Shown: piece after piece, positions 50,616-62,506 of the stretch
How positions within the stretch are numbered: position 1 is the stretch's first letter
Layout: the number at the start of each line of letters is the position of its first letter
Assembly: GCF_022201045.2 (NCBI RefSeq)
Contig: NC_068559.1
Coordinates: 24,621,501 to 24,685,500, forward strand
Direction: 5' to 3'
Source of the DNA: Citrus sinensis
Lineage: Eukaryota > Streptophyta > Magnoliopsida > Sapindales > Rutaceae
Length of the DNA: 64,000 nt
Made by a program: the position numbers and the translations under genes
Notes under the pieces: model-generated
Told to the model about the DNA's origin: nothing
What the model saw: only the letters and a program-made list of their open reading frames with translations
Database searches by the model: none

Positions 50616-53555
50616 ATGGCACAGGAGGCAGATTCTTCTTCTGCCCTGAGTCCACAAGTAGTGGGAAATGCCTTTGTGGAACAATATTACTGTATTCTTC
50701 ATCAAAATCCAGATGTGGTTCACAGATTTTATCAGGAATCGAGTATGGTGAGCCGGCCAGATCAGTCAGGATCTATGACCTCAGTGACAACCATTAAAGT
50801 AAGTTGTCTGTAGCAAAAGTGCCAATTTTGGATTAATTGTTTTAACAGGGTTCTCAGAATTCAAAAAGCCAAATTCTGTCAATTTTCAAGTGAGGACATA
50901 CTTTCTCTACACAAAAGAACATTGTCTCTGTGTGTCATGTTATCTTAAAATTATTTTAGTAATAATCCATGTATACTGCATGCAGTTCTGTCAATTTTCC
51001 AATGAAAAGAGACTTTTTGTACCCAAAAAATTAGTGCTTCTATCTGTCATGTTGTCTTGAAATTATTTTAGTAATAATCAATGTACAGCATGCAGTTTTA
51101 ACCTTTTCTCTTGAATACTTCAATAAGATTTTTTGCCCTGAATTGGATTTTTTCTTCCTTGACCAGGAAATTAATGACATGATTGTCTCTCTGGACTACC
51201 AGAATTATAATGTCCAGATATTTTCAGCTGATGCTCAAGCTTCTTATGACAATGGTTTGACCGTTCTGGTAACTGGATGTTTGATTGGAAAGGACAATGT
51301 TAGGAGAAAATTTACTCAATCATTCTTTTTAGCCCCACAAGACAAAGGATACTTTGTCTTAAATGATATTCTGAGATATGTTGATGAAATAGATGAAAAA
51401 GACGGATCTGCTGGATTAACAATAAATGATGTTGATGAAAATGCTCCAGCTGCTCCTTTGACTCCAGATCCTGGTACTTGTTTTGTCTTGCACGATATAT
51501 TGATTTTTCTGTCTCTTTGGTTCACAGTTAGAATGTTTTCTCTGTCTGTGTTTTGAAGGTTTTAACCTTTGTGATTACAGAGCCAACACAGGTTCCCAAT
51601 AACACTGTGCTGAATCACGTAAACCCTGTGAATGAGGATGCTAAAAGCAGCAATGAAGCTAGTCATCCATTGGACAACGGACAGGTTTTGGTGGCTGAGA
51701 AAGCAGTTGCTGCTGATCCTCCAGTTGTTGCAAGTCAGAATGATGCTCGTCCGGCTAAAGAGCCAGTTGCTTCAAAAAATGAAGAGGAGGCTCCCAAGAA
51801 ATCTTTTGCATCAGTTGTGCGTACAATTTTTTAGACTTCAGTGTCCAAAAGCACTAATGATTATTGAACGTGAATTCATGTGTTTCTCTTTTATTGTGGT
51901 TGTTTTAGGTACATGATTTGAATAAGAGTAAAGCTCCATTTAATGTCATCATGAGGGCTCCATCTGTAAAAACAGTGGAATCTTCACGTGCAACTGCAGC
52001 ACCCAAAGTAGCTGCTCCTCCTAGTAGCAACAGTAGCTTGGAGAGGAATAATGATCATGCAGGTTTTAATTCATATCTTCTGCATTGATAGATTATAACC
52101 TTTCTGGTTCAAAATTAAAATGTTGTACAGCTTTTTCTGGGTTGCATCTTGTCTTGATATTTTAATTTTACTCATTGCAGCTAAGGGTCACTCCATATTT
52201 GTTGGAAATTTGCCTGATTCTGCAACAGTTGACCAACTTAAGTTGATTTTTGAGCAATTTGGACCTGTTAAACCGGATGGTATTCAAGTCAGAAGTCAGA
52301 AGGTCAGTTTGAACTCACCTTCTTGCTCTTCTATCTTTTGACATAGCATTCTTACATAGAGGATTTTCTGTCTGCAGCAAACGGGAAACTGTTTTGGCTT
52401 TGTAGAATTTGAATCTGCCAGTTCAGTGCAAAGTGTGCTTAAGGTAAAGATGTGGATAGTTGTGTTTCTCTACTTCTCTCTGTGCTACAAACCTTAATTT
52501 TGTTATATCTTTTGAATTGATTCTCTATTTTCTTTGTTGCTCGGTGGTGTCTGTTCTTTGGACTGTATTTGTTCAGTTATATAATGATTTTTTCAAGTGT
52601 TTTTGAAACTGTATATTGGTATTCCCTAAAATTGAAGAATAAACAGATTCTTTTACTATCATCTTCCTATTTGAGTGAAAATACTTTTTATGAGTGTATT
52701 TTTGAGAAAGTAGTGTTGAAGAATTTTTAAATACGTTTGCCTTGTAAGAGTTACATCTTGTTAGATCCTTGATTGGATTATTGTTGCCAGGTGTGTTAAC
52801 TTTTAGAAATGTGTAACTAATAAGAACTTTAAGTAAACTCTCAAAAAGTGCAGAAAACCTACTGAAAATGATTATTACTTATTACCCATGTTCTATGAGA
52901 AAATTCCTCACTGGAATGAAAGTTATGCTTAATTGCCTTTATTTTTGGGGTAAATTTAAAAACGTGGCCTGATTTGGAGGAATTTGTTATATTTCTGATA
53001 CAATAAAAATTTTCACATAGTCATCAGCAAATAATCATTTTTATATTGAAGAATATCGCAAAAGACTCAATTAGTAAAATGTATTTAGTTATTCTATTTG
53101 AAATTATGTTAGTGCTGCATCTAATATTTTGATTCATTACTATAACAGGCTTCTCCTATTGTCATTGGCAGTCGAAAAGCTTCTATTGAAGTGAAGCGAG
53201 GCAAGTAAAATGTTCTCTTTTCTAGCTCTCTTATTTTTTCTCCCTCTCACTTTGCAACTATTCTTTTCGGTTTTTGAAGATGATAATTACTCTTATTCTG
53301 ACGTGGGTTGCAGGAAATAGTAATGGTGGAAGGTTTCCACTAAATCAAGGTGGTTACAGGGACAACAATTTTAGGGGCCGTGGGAACTATAATGAAGGAC
53401 GTAATTACCGGAGGAACGATTATGAAAAGCCGGGTGACTTCTCTGGTCGAGGTAGAGTGAATAATGGGCGCAATGGAGAGGTTAACCATAAAGGCCCGGA
53501 GGGTGGGATAAAAGTTGCTTGTCAAGGTCCCAGTCAAGGTGGGATGATGAAATAA
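50616..53555 (+). CDS. G3BP-like RNA-binding protein (NTF2-like domain plus RRM)
   Basis: Eight coding exons: 50616-50798, 51167-51473, 51581-51816, 51909-52062, 52181-52302, 52378-52443, 53149-53200, 53314-53555. They encode 453 residues. Residues about 10-135 are an NTF2-like domain (SPQVVGNAFVEQYYCILHQN to FFLAPQDKGYFVLNDILRYV). A disordered acidic/Pro-Ala linker follows. An RRM occupies about residues 294-372 with RNP2 IFVGNL and RNP1 NCFGFVEF. The C-terminus is RG/GR-rich (NFRGRGNYNEGRNYRR). This order matches human G3BP and plant G3BP-like proteins, which bind mRNA and nucleate stress granules; a role in nuclear transport is not expected. The intron after 53200 uses a GC donor (CGAG then GCAAGT), the only non-GT donor in the window. 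A shorter G/R tail than some family members is the only other oddity. Confidence 0.95.
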
Positions 53556-55964
53556 ATTGCCCAGTCATTCTGCCTGAATTTTGTCATCACATTTTTTTTC
53601 CCCTCCTCAAATCACGTAGTGAAGCTTTTACTTGTTAGGCAAAGAGATTCAGAGGCACTTTTGATTTTATCCGTCTACTTTGAGTCTAGGCATTTTTTAG
53701 AAATATCATATCCTTTTAATCATAAGAACAAATAATCTGCATTATTTTCCTCCATTTGCCCGATTTGTAATTTTATGTTTAAAACTAGTGGTTTCTTGCC
53801 CGAAATCTGTTGGTTAGTTTGGAGAAATCATTAGAGAGGATATGATAAAGGGGTATAACGGCCCGTTATTTGAGAAACCAACCAAGTTATGAAATCGAAT
53901 TTTGCTCACGCTTTTGTCGCCATTTTTTTTTTTTGTTTTTTTAGACTGTCCTTTGTTGGGTGGGGAGTTCATGGGGGTTTTGTTTTTATCATGAGTTAAA
54001 TTTTAATCACGTTAGCGAATCATGAATTTCACAAATGTGTATAGCGCAGTAGTCCTTGTCAAATTAATTATAAAATACAAATTAGTGGGTAGGTCTGTAA
54101 TGTTTTTCTTTAATAATTTCGCTTGGCCTGATTTGTTGTTGTATTTGAGCTCGCTCGATCTTTTGTGAATCTTTTTGCAATGGCCATATCCAATTATTTG
54201 ACCTTGGAGGCGTTGAACATAAGCTGAGCGGGGGCTGTTTTTCCCTCTTGTGCCCTTTTCTGGTGGACCCGTAGCTGGCAATTCATAACAATGGACCTGT
54301 GTATGAGTGCAGACTCTGTAACTAACATCTCCCACCACTCCATTTTCTATTGTTGAATTTCTCACTTCACATCCAACCACATCCAACGGCTGATGCTGCA
54401 GTCTGTAACTTACAGATTCCGTAAGCTAGCAAAGTCCCATAACAATTTCAATTCTTTCAATTTTTGTGCAAAGAAAGGCTGTGCCTGCCTGCCTGCCACC
54501 CAAGCCTGCACATTGATCTGTCGTATTGAATGATGACCAAACATTAAACATACTGTCGTTTTGCTTTTAACCAAAGACAACACGTGGCATCGAGAGTTTG
54601 AGAATCTTTAAAATCTCCCTTGTCAACATCAGATACGTGTCCCTGCAAATCGTCCTAAGCAGATTTCTTATTCAAAATTTCAAAAAGCCTTTGCCACCAA
54701 AAGTAGTAATATATATAAAATTGGCCTAGATTGGAATCATTAGCCTCACACGTCTCTCCATTTTGTGGTCCCTTTTATCTCTTCCTGTACTAAGGCCTTA
54801 TTGCTTTTATAATTTCGATTTTCTTTAACCCTTTGATAAAACGGAACCCCTTTATAATTTTCTTTCCCGAGTCGATGCATGCCTGTTCTGAATCTAGTGC
54901 CGCAATCTCAATAAAAGGTGAATAGAGAGAGAGACGAAAACAAAATAGTTTTCCTTTCTTCTTTATAAATGTGTTTACTCATTCTTTTTTTCTTAAGTTT
55001 ATATTACAGCATATAAAAGCATAGTTTGAAAATCTATAATATCTACCTTACACTAATAAGATCCGTGAAAACTCAAACTTTTCCTTACACGATGAGGTTT
55101 TTGTTTTTTTCTATTAGCAAGTACAAATTGTTGTTGTATTATAGAAATTTCTAACTCTTCGCCAAAGATAAATGTTAATAATGGATCTAATTGTAAACTT
55201 AAATTTTAATCATTCATTTGATATCAATCATATCATCCCAAACATTGTATGCTTAACCACTTTCAAGTCTCTCGTTAGTGTTATTAGGTATCAAAAGTAA
55301 ATGTAAATATGTCTAGCTGATTCTAAGTTTAGATATTGAGACCGCCATATTACAAATTAGGGTTTTAAACTAATTTTCTTATAAATATGTGAAACTTATA
55401 TAGACGTTTGATTTTTTTTAAAAAAATTTATTACTAGATAATTATAAGCTCATTCGGACTACATCATTTTAGAATTCGCTAAAGATATTAAATAGATTTT
55501 TAATTAAAAAATTAGGAGATTTAGTTCTATGATCTTTTAATCATGTTAGTAGTTACAATAAAAAATATAGTTGTTAAGTTACATAATTATGTAACCTACA
55601 TCAACTTAACATTTGTTACCACTAACACACACTTAGTTTTTGTTATTTATGCTTTTATATTACTTATAGCAAGTGTTGGGTTAATGTAACTTAACAAGCA
55701 CAGATAAAAAAAAAGTTTAAATAAATCAATATAATTAAATAAATAGCCGTATATAATAATATTCAGAAGGGACATTTTTTTATATTACATGATCCGTAAA
55801 ATATGATATCAAAAGGGATTCATACAAAAAATGTTACAGAGTGTCGAGTAAGAGGCGCACACGTATGAGTGAGGTATGTTAGGATTGCTCCGTCTGACAG
55901 AATGCTAACTTCTGATGTCAGGACAATGAACCAAAAAGATTGTGATTGATTGTTACGTACTCAC

Positions 55965-56350
55965 CAAGTGGGCGCACTCACCCACTTCGCCATGTGCCCT
56001 TTTTCTCGCCTTTTCCACACGTGGCACGTACATGTACCACCAGTCCCTTGATCTCCACTCTTTCTTCTTTTATTGACAATCTGCAACTTGCCACGATTGG
56101 GCCCCGCTTTGTGTCCCGTGACGTCCACCTTGTGTTGGGACCATGTGCGGCACGCGACCATCTTCTACGCCGATTTATCCCATCCTGTTCTTCGTTGACT
56201 TGTCCCCTAACTGCGTTGGACGACGGTCAAACCTACATTCACGATGTCAAAAACATGCCTACACGTGATTGCTTGATTGGTTAATTAGATCAACGGCCGC
56301 CAGCACCCCACCACCCCGCAGCTTCCGGTTGCCAATTACGTGTCAAAACT
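55965..56350. promoter_or_regulatory. GC-richer island with G-box and ACGT motifs
   Basis: Against an AT-rich background this island is clearly GC-richer. It carries CACACGTGGC (56016-56025), a TGACGT word near 56119, ACACGTGA (about 56261-56268) and ACGTGTC (56338-56344). Such ACGT-core motifs bind bZIP and bHLH factors. It lies about 2.4 kb upstream of the AFP gene and could be a distal enhancer, the promoter of an unrecognised non-coding transcript, or chance composition. Confidence 0.4.
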
Positions 56351-58008
56351 AGGTTCATGGATCCGCAAGCAATTTAACATATTGTTGTTATGTTTGAACT
56401 CTTTTTTTGTGAAATGTTTTTATTTTTATTTTTAGAAATACAAAATTGTAAGTCAATTTGAATAAGTGGTTTCACTCGACCACTAATTACTAATTAACAT
56501 TGTTATGTCAATGTTGATCATTAAATTTATAAAGTATTTAAACGTTCATCTATTTCTTTAAAGATAGTTTGATAAGAATGAACGATTTTTCTATTAAATG
56601 GTTCTTTGATCAACATTGCCTTTGGATAATAGCAAATAGATTTCACAAATTTTAAATTAGTCAAATTTGCTTTCACTTGCCTTCGATAGTATTTCAGTCC
56701 GACCTCAATAAAAGTATATACTTATTTGATAGAAATTGTTTTTTTTTTTTTTAAACATAATCTATAGGTTATAATTCTTAAGGGTAAGTTCTCATTTATC
56801 ATCTATATTTTAACTTTAGTATTTATTTAATTCATATATTCTAAAAAATGTCTCAAGATACCATTTATATTAAATACCCCTCTGTTTTTCGTTAATTTCA
56901 TAAATAATATCCTAACAATAATATTTCTGTCTTTTTGAGGATATTAATGAAAAGAAAAAAATATTAATTTATCATGTTAGCCTTAAAAATAACATAAAAT
57001 TTTTTACAAATTTTTATGCTATTATTCTACTTTTAGGATAATTTGGTAAATTAATTTTTTTAATAAAAGAACTATTAATGAAATTGTTACAATGATACTA
57101 AAATATTGTTTTAAGTTAGTTGATATTTATTTTATTTATAAAAAAATTATTTGCAAGATTTTTGCATGGGTACAAAAAAAACACCAGTTCTTTCGTTATG
57201 ATTTTTTTTTGTTAATTTGCTGATGAATAATTATTGGTTAATTTTTTAATTAAATTTTTTATAGATAAATTAATTATTGTGAAGAATATTATTGCTAAAC
57301 TATTACCGTAAAAGTAAAGCAAAAGCAATGGTAACAATGCAAGGGTGATTTGAAGTATTTTTTAAAATATAAAGACTAAATGAGTATTTAAGTCAAAATA
57401 TAATGATTAAACGAACGTCTATCCGAAATCTTAATATAAAGCAATGTTCGACATTGAAATGCTGTAATTTTTAAGATATAATTATTATAAAAAAAATTAT
57501 GAAACGAAATTGATAATATATAATATATATGGTTGTTTAATAATAACTTTGCTAAAAATAGTAATTTCATTTATCATTTATGTTGGATCAAATCAACTTA
57601 GTTTTAAGTTACAATGATTTGATATAATTTTCAAGTCACATCAATTAGTATTTGTTGAACACAACTTAAAAAACTACAATTATCAATTTCAATATCAAAG
57701 AATTTATAAATTATACACCTAGATCATTCAAAGGTGAAGGCAGCGAAATTTGTCTTTTTTTCAAAAAAGATCAAATGATTTTTAAAAATAAATCATCTTT
57801 ACAAACTCACAAACTGAACGTAAGGGAGAAAATGGAAGCGTACGCAAGTCAAGATCCCCCATTAGTGATATAACTCTAAACGACAACGAAGTGAGAGTGA
57901 GACCCCCCAACTTGGGCACACGAGCAAAACCGACGCCGGTGATCCCACAACGCTAATATGGATATATATGTATATATATTGCCTGCATAAAAAACAACAC
58001 TTAACATC

Positions 58009-58188
58009 CACGTGTCAAATTCCCAGAAGTCTAAGCCGACCGACACGTGTCCAACCTTTTGCCATTTATAAAAAAGCGACACGTGTTCCCAGCCAGCCAG
58101 CCAACTCCCCCAACTTGTTAAAAATACGCCAAAAGAGACATCTGACAGTGAAAAGAAAAAAAGTAAGTGTCAGTCTTTACCACGTGTC
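58009..58188 (+). promoter_or_regulatory. Cluster of ABA-response elements (ABREs) before the AFP gene
   Basis: Four ACGTGT-core elements lie within 180 bp: CACGTGTC at 58009-58016, ACACGTGTCC at 58043-58052, ACACGTGT at 58079-58086 and CACGTGTC at 58181-58188. They are 550-730 bp upstream of the ATG at 58743. ABREs are bound by ABF/AREB/ABI5 bZIP factors, and at least two copies are generally needed for ABA response. Since AFP proteins bind ABI5, this suggests negative feedback. Confidence 0.72.
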
Positions 58189-58742
58189 GCGCTGGCGCCT
58201 GCCATGATCGCCACTTGGCTCGTACCGGGTACTTTACTTTCCTTCCCAAATAACATGGGTATTTTCGTCTCACAAAAAAGACATAAAATTTTCCCCTCTC
58301 AAACGTAAACTCTTTTTCTGTCATTGTTCTTCTTTTGTTTTCATAATTTTTTTTTTTTTTTTTTTATGTGTCTGTTTCCTTTGTTTTATTTTCTTCCCCG
58401 CAAGATTTTTCACTCTGTTTCATCTGTTCGCTTTGCTTTTCACCACGTAACGATTCTTTTAGTATCACGTATTTAAGAAATAAAAGATAAAAGGGAAACG
58501 TTTTTTGTTTCTGTTTTGCTTTCTGTTTGCAAGTTGGGGTTTAATTTTTAACGTTTTATTTTATCTTCTAGATGGGTTTGATAAAACTCATTGATAAAAA
58601 TCAAAATTTTAACACATGGGTAACACTGAATTGGATCAAAGATTTTTTCTTTTGCTTAGCCTAAGGCAAAGCATCATCTATTTTCTGAACGAGAGGTAGC
58701 GATAACATATTTCAGTTCTTTGTGTTTTTTTTTTCCAAAACA

Positions 58743-61337
58743 ATGGGAGATGCCAATGAAAACAGAAACAAAAGTAGAAAAGAAATGCTCAACCTTTCAT
58801 TACAAATAGAGAAGTATCCAAGAGATCTGTTGCAGAGGTTCAGGTCTACAAGTGACTCACAGCAATCTCTGGAGCTCACACGAAGCGGAGAAACCGGAGC
58901 AGAAATTGAGCTGAATCTTGGATTATCACTTGGTGGACGATTTGGAGTTGACAAGAATGCAAAGAAGAAGCTTCTAAGATCATCATCAATAGCAGGATCA
59001 ATACCAATATTTAGAGAGATTGATTTAGCAACAACACCAGCAGCGGATGATACTACTACAACACAAGCAGCAACCTATCCTACTCTTATAAGAGCATCTT
59101 CGTTGCCAACAGAGACAGAAGAGGAGTGGAGGAAGAGGAAGGAGTTGCAGACTTTAAGGAGAATGGAAGCAAAGAGAAGACGAAGTGAAAAGCAAAGGAA
59201 TTCGAGTTCCAGTGCTAGCATTAACAGTGCAAAAACAGAAGTGAATTTGGAGGATGAGAAGCATAATTTGGCAGGGAATAGGACGGTGGCGCCACCTTTT
59301 GGGATGCAAAGCTGGGCAGCAGCGGCTAGGCAGGCCTTGCTCGGTGGTGGAGTGAAGGGTGGTAGTGGTGGTGGGTTCTTGCAGGGGTTGGTGCAGCCTT
59401 GTTCTCAAGGGTCTGTGGAGTCTCAAGGTGGAAGTTCATCTGGGATAACTGAATTGGAGAGTAAACCTCTTCAAGGTACTCAAAGTCTTATCTTCCTCTT
59501 TGTGTCTATTGATTTTGATTACAAACAAAATTGGTGTTTTTTTTTTTGGGTTTTGTGGTGGCGGGGTACTGTGTTGGTTTGGTATGATTTTAGTTGTTTT
59601 GTCTGTTATATTAGAATATAGTGTCAGCTTCCTCTTAGACTCCATAATACTTGCTAGTAAAGAGTTTCTTCCATTTTTAATGCTTTTTAATCTTTTGCAA
59701 GTGGGTGTTTTAATTTGATATGTTCTACAATGCTAAAGGGTTGGATGCTTACCCAATCTTCAGACGACAAGGAAATTGATAAAAAATATGTTATTTATTG
59801 TTCTGAACACTTATCAAGCTAACTTATCTTTTGTGTATAGTGGCTCTTTGAATTTGCATTTGAGGATAATGCCTGATTTAGACTCATTAGCCTGCATTTA
59901 CTGAAGGGTGAAACTCTTCAACCGGTGATAATTCTGCATAATTAAATACATGATATCAAATTAAGAAAATCCAATTAGAGCAAAATGACTTTTTTAGCAT
60001 CTACACTAGTGACTTGTTGTGGTGACTACTGTCAATTCTGTTATTGACTGAGATTCCAGAAGGATGCCTGCAATGATATAGGTAGATAGCTGGTAGTTTG
60101 TATTCGTACAGCTAGTTGCTCTCACCATAGTCATAAATATTTTGACTTTAGACTTTGATGATTCCTAAACTTTAGTCAACTTGATGTGTTTGTTAGCTCA
60201 AGTTGTTGGGTTGTCAGGATTAGACCTTTACATTAGGGCATGGTAAATATAGATTATTGACGTACTGTGGACTTTGTTGTAGTGTCTTTTCCAGAAAGGA
60301 AGATCCTCCACCTCGAGATCTGATGTGCTCTTATTATAGATTTTTCATGATCTAACGGGATTCAGTGGGTGATTGTTACTAGCATTGTAGTGAAACAGAT
60401 ACACCTCTGGCTATATATTAAGAATTCTTGATTGTTATAATTGATATGGAGACTGCTATTCCCTAGTGTAGAGCTTTGTTCCATGGACTGTGCATAAAGT
60501 AATATCTAATACGATAGCTGTAATGGGTATTGTATGGGATATGCGTCAGGTGACTCCTAAGTACTCACCAAGAAAATTTGACAGTGGAAGATGGAGAGGT
60601 GGTTATGTAGTTTGGTAAAGATTCCTAAATTATGAATGAATCTGGTCCTACTTCATAGTGCCATAGAGATGAATTTTTGAAGCCAGTAAGTTAGCAATAT
60701 AGATGAATATGTTCATATTAGGATTTACAGTAAGTGAATTGGATAATTCTTCAGTTTAGCCTGCGTCCGGATGCATTTAAGTCTTGTATCTGGACGCACT
60801 CTGGCAGCTAACTTGGGCCTTGGCTTAGATTGAGTGGCTGTTTAAGCTGACAATTATTTTCAATGTTTAAACTTCTAGTTTTGGTCTGTTAGCATGGTTG
60901 GATTTTTTTTTTTTTAATTATCAGAAATTTTTGTTTGATTTCTTCTGAAATATACAGCTATTTGCATGGCTTCTCCATTGCTTCATCGTCATTGTTTAGA
61001 CTAATGTTATCAAGTTTTGATTGCCTTTACTGACAACCAAACAAGAAAAAAAAAGAAACATGCGCATTTGATTGAGAGAATTCAATTGGGACTTTTTTTC
61101 TTTCTGCAATACTTACCTATCAACTTATTGAGGCCCAACACAGCATTTAAGGTCTAACATCTGCATTGTAGCTATACTTAGCCAATGATGGTTCAAACGT
61201 GCCATGTTAAGTATTATAATTTTTTATGTTCTTGAGCATAAATATCTCAAGCACAAAACTACTGATCACCGACTAGTTGATAACATTTATTTATGAAAGC
61301 TTAGATGTCCAGCAAAGGGGAGGAGATGAAATTTCTC

Positions 61338-61368
<31 letters not shown>

Positions 61369-62506
61369 TGGGATGTGGGTTTTATGGTAATTGCATGGCT
61401 ACAACAGAGGTTACTGGAGTAATCATCATGATAAGAAAGTGCATGGCCATGTACCAATGGGACAAATGGGAAGAGTAAAGGGGAGTGGACAAACTAGATT
61501 CTGAGTGAGAATGCTTTTTGGAAGCTTTTGCTTCAATTTTCTGTAATGATTCACCTCTAATGAACAACCTGCATGACATTGCTGGGAGGAATTTACTGTA
61601 CCTTGCCAGAGAATCTGTTGTTTGTCGATATTAAAGAATTGAATTGTTCTTACATAGCCAGCAGTAAACAGAGGAGGTCAAAAATCATTATGGAGGTCCT
61701 TAGAAACTGTTCTTGACATTGTTTATAAAATCACCATGATTCTTTCAAGCAACCTTTTTTTTTTGGGGGGGGGGGGGGGGGGCGCTAGCTCAACGGGTGT
61801 CAATTTCTTTTTCGTTGTCACTCTATTTTAAAGAAATTCTTTTGAGAGCTTTCACAATTTTATACTCTCTTAAATTTAATGTGCTGGTTATCTGAATAGT
61901 TTACAAAAGCTTAATTCAAGATATTTGGTTGCATTCCCAGCTATACTTTTAGTTACTTAAATATCCAATGGTGTAATTAATTAAGTACCATGAGAGAAGG
62001 AGAGAAAGGAAAGGGGGGTGGAACGTGGGAACTCTGTTTTTGATAACCAAGTGGATTTTATTAAATGTTATTATGTTCTTTACATCTCAGGAATGAGTAG
62101 TGGTGGTGAAGCAAGGACCCCTCTTACTGTTCAGGCTTTGCAAGATCGCAGCAGTCAAGAGGCTGTAGGTTCTTCAGTGACAAATATAAATGAAAATGCA
62201 TGCCACACTTCCAGGCCAGAGAATCTGTCCAATAAACTTGATCGCAGGAATAGTAGGGGGAGGGAAATGGCAATGAATACGTATGAAGATATGCCTTGCG
62301 TGTTCACAAAAGGAGATGGTCCTAATGGTAGAAAAATAGAAGGTATACTATATAGGTACGGGAAGGGAGAAGAAGTGAGGATAATGTGTGTGTGCCACGG
62401 CAGTTTTCTCTCCCCAGCAGAGTTCGTCAAGCATGCAGGGGGTGGTGACGTTGACCACCCACTTCGGCATATTGTTGTAAACCCTGCTGCTGCTCCTTTC
62501 TCATGA
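58743..62506 (+). CDS. AFP/NINJA-family transcriptional co-repressor (ABI5-binding protein)
   Basis: Two coding exons, 58743-59475 and 62091-62506, flank a 2.6-kb intron and encode 382 residues. The first ATG that gives the family start is at 58743 ([10 protein letters not shown]). Three conserved blocks are present. Block A has an EAR motif (ELNLGLSL, residues 56-63) that recruits TOPLESS. Block B is a basic nuclear-localisation stretch ([20 protein letters not shown] then RRRSEKQR). Block C is the C-terminal NINJA/Jas-like segment ([20 protein letters not shown] then [13 protein letters not shown]) that contacts ABI5-type bZIPs or JAZ proteins. The family damps ABA or jasmonate responses in the nucleus. 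The [13 protein letters not shown] stretch favours an AFP (ABI5-binding) rather than NINJA itself, probably AFP3-like. Four ABREs lie upstream. The large intron carries two long G runs. Which AFP it is cannot be settled without a tree. Confidence 0.93.
61348..61782 (+). repeat. Two long T-then-G homopolymer tracts in the AFP intron
   Basis: A run of T followed by 21 G ends at 61368. A second run of T followed by 18 G lies at 61765-61782, about 400 bp further on. Both are in the sense strand of the AFP intron. They may be true microsatellites; G-run length is also where sequencing and assembly most often err. Confidence 0.8.

Larger units (their letters stand above)
53556..58742. other. Long intergenic region upstream of the AFP gene
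   Basis: About 5.2 kb without a supported protein gene. It contains the G3BP-like 3' untranslated region, a stretch at 54250-54660 with ACGT words (ACACGTGGC near 54581, TACGTGTCC near 54634), AT-rich DNA, a GC-richer island at 55965-56350 and the proximal AFP promoter. Open frames of 112 and 124 residues here have no recognisable domain and overlap on both strands, so I do not call them. Confidence 0.45.

Noticed and set aside
54012-54386. 124-residue minus-strand open frame
   Set aside because: Composition and lack of motifs suggest chance; it overlaps likely regulatory DNA with ACGT motifs.
55946-56284. 112-residue plus-strand open frame in the GC-rich island
   Set aside because: Open frames are favoured by GC-rich DNA, one exists on the opposite strand too, and no domain is visible. 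I treat the island as regulatory.
61783-61830. A-box-like TAGCTCAACGGG right after a G run in the AFP intron
   Set aside because: No B box at tRNA spacing follows, so neither a tRNA nor a SINE is supported.
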